Assembly (NCBI GenBank): GCA_028282865.1
Contig: JANQHA010000236.1
Span: 1-6,638 of the forward strand
Direction: 5' to 3'
Length of the DNA: 6,638 nucleotides
Origin: Oligoflexales bacterium
GTDB lineage: Bacteria; Bdellovibrionota_B; Oligoflexia; Oligoflexales; CACXFL01
Below the pieces are notes generated by a model that was not told the DNA's origin, did no database searches, and worked only from the letters and a program-made list of their open reading frames with translations. How positions within the stretch are numbered: position 1 is the first letter of the stretch; every line of letters starts with the position of its first letter. Position numbers and translations under genes: made by a program. Of this stretch, positions 6,443 through 6,638 are shown piece after piece.

Positions 6443-6638
6443 TTAACGACTATGTAACCTTGAAAAAAGTAGCGTTCGGGCTTTGCGCGGAATCAAGGCA
6501 TTCATAAGGCAATAACCAATAATTAATAGGGTTTTTAACTGAAAATTAAGCTTTAAACTCTTTATGAGCAGACTTATTGCGGTCATTGGATTTTCGGTCA
6601 CATTCATGACACCTTCGCTTTTGATCGCTTGTCCCTGA
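6443..6638 (-). CDS. Unidentified short open frame reaching the window edge (partial or 54 codons from an internal ATG)
   Basis: This minus-strand frame has no stop from 6637 to a TAA at 6445-6443, about 64 codons. An internal ATG at 6607 is preceded at 4 bases by AAGG in GAAGGTGTC, so it could be a 54-residue protein, or the end of a longer gene beginning outside the window. The product would have one hydrophobic stretch, LKTLLIIGYCLMNALI, followed by an arginine-rich tail, as in a small single-span membrane protein. I recognise no family. Open frames of this length are expected now and then by chance at this base composition. Confidence 0.2.
   Translation of the reverse strand, partial: QGQAIKSEGVMNVTENPMTAISLLIKSLKLNFQLKTLLIIGYCLMNALIPRKARTLLFSRLHSR
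6546..6638 (-). CDS. Possible C-terminal end of an upstream gene with a CxxC motif (partial)
   Basis: This minus-strand frame is open from the window edge for 30 codons and ends in TAA. It encodes a strongly charged tail containing KRRCHECDRK, with a CxxC that could bind zinc, followed by SAHKEFKA at the end. G-starting codons are frequent (8 of 30), which is mildly coding-like. If real, its stop lies 216 bases before ileS, leaving room for the ileS promoter. The frame is too short to exclude chance, and I do not recognise a family. It excludes the plus-strand frame that starts at 6564 as a likely gene, and also competes with the longer minus frame ending at 6443. Confidence 0.25.
   Translation of the reverse strand, partial: SGTSDQKRRCHECDRKSNDRNKSAHKEFKA

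Larger units (their letters stand above)
6333..6638. other. Right-hand region without a confidently assigned gene
   Basis: These 306 bases upstream of ileS are AT-rich and contain the ileS ribosome binding site and a candidate promoter. I found no tRNA, T-box motif, terminator hairpin followed by a T run, insertion-sequence end or repeat array. Three short overlapping open frames reach the window edge: minus strand to 6546, minus strand to 6443, and plus strand from 6564. None can be identified from the part visible. Confidence 0.7.

Noticed and set aside
6333..6480. T-box or other aminoacyl-tRNA leader upstream of ileS
   Set aside because: The conserved T-box AGGGTGGTACCGCG-like sequence is absent on the minus strand, and there is no terminator hairpin before the start.
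1..6565. The 12-base string TAAACTCTTTAT occurs at 1-12 and again at 6554-6565, as if the window were bounded by direct repeats
   Set aside because: About one shared 12-mer is expected by chance in a sequence of this length, the bases on either side do not match, and there is no recombinase or other mobile gene inside.
1..6638. Defence system, CRISPR array, prophage, insertion sequence or biosynthetic cluster
   Set aside because: No spaced repeats, transposase or nuclease motifs, or cluster enzymes were found. The four full genes are housekeeping types with intact reading frames.

Overview
The window is a compact run of genes, all on the minus strand and read from right to left: a complete isoleucyl-tRNA synthetase gene (ileS, eukaryote-like type 2), a predicted lipoprotein aminopeptidase of the COG4324/PF10023 type, a complete MgtE magnesium transporter, a single-domain lipoate-protein-ligase-like protein, and, cut by the left edge, the first 12 codons of what looks like a zinc-ribbon protein. 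Calls rest on motif and family recognition from the translated sequence; no database search was possible.

The organism is very probably a Gram-negative bacterium. It has a lipobox protein of a family I know mainly from Proteobacteria and Bdellovibrionota, the DNA is moderately AT-rich, and type 2 IleRS is the form found in several deltaproteobacterial and Bdellovibrionota-like lineages. A Bdellovibrionota or deltaproteobacterial-type host is my best guess, at low confidence.

Layout from right to left: bases 6638-6333 hold no confidently assigned gene and should contain the ileS promoter. The right edge carries three mutually overlapping short open frames, at most one or two of which can be real. 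ileS follows, and its end overlaps the aminopeptidase gene by 23 bases. There are 14 bases to mgtE, 3 bases to the ligase gene, and an 11-base overlap into the zinc-ribbon gene. I see no terminator or internal promoter, so one transcript with translational coupling is likely. Every gene after ileS appears to start with GTG or TTG.

The products do not form a single pathway: they cover translation, envelope protein turnover, Mg2+ uptake and protein lipoylation. This looks like a housekeeping operon of an under-studied lineage. I found no mobile element, CRISPR array, RNA gene or defence system. The points most worth checking are the type 2 IleRS, the ligase lacking its C-terminal domain, the T9 tract in the lipoprotein signal peptide, and the two edge genes.
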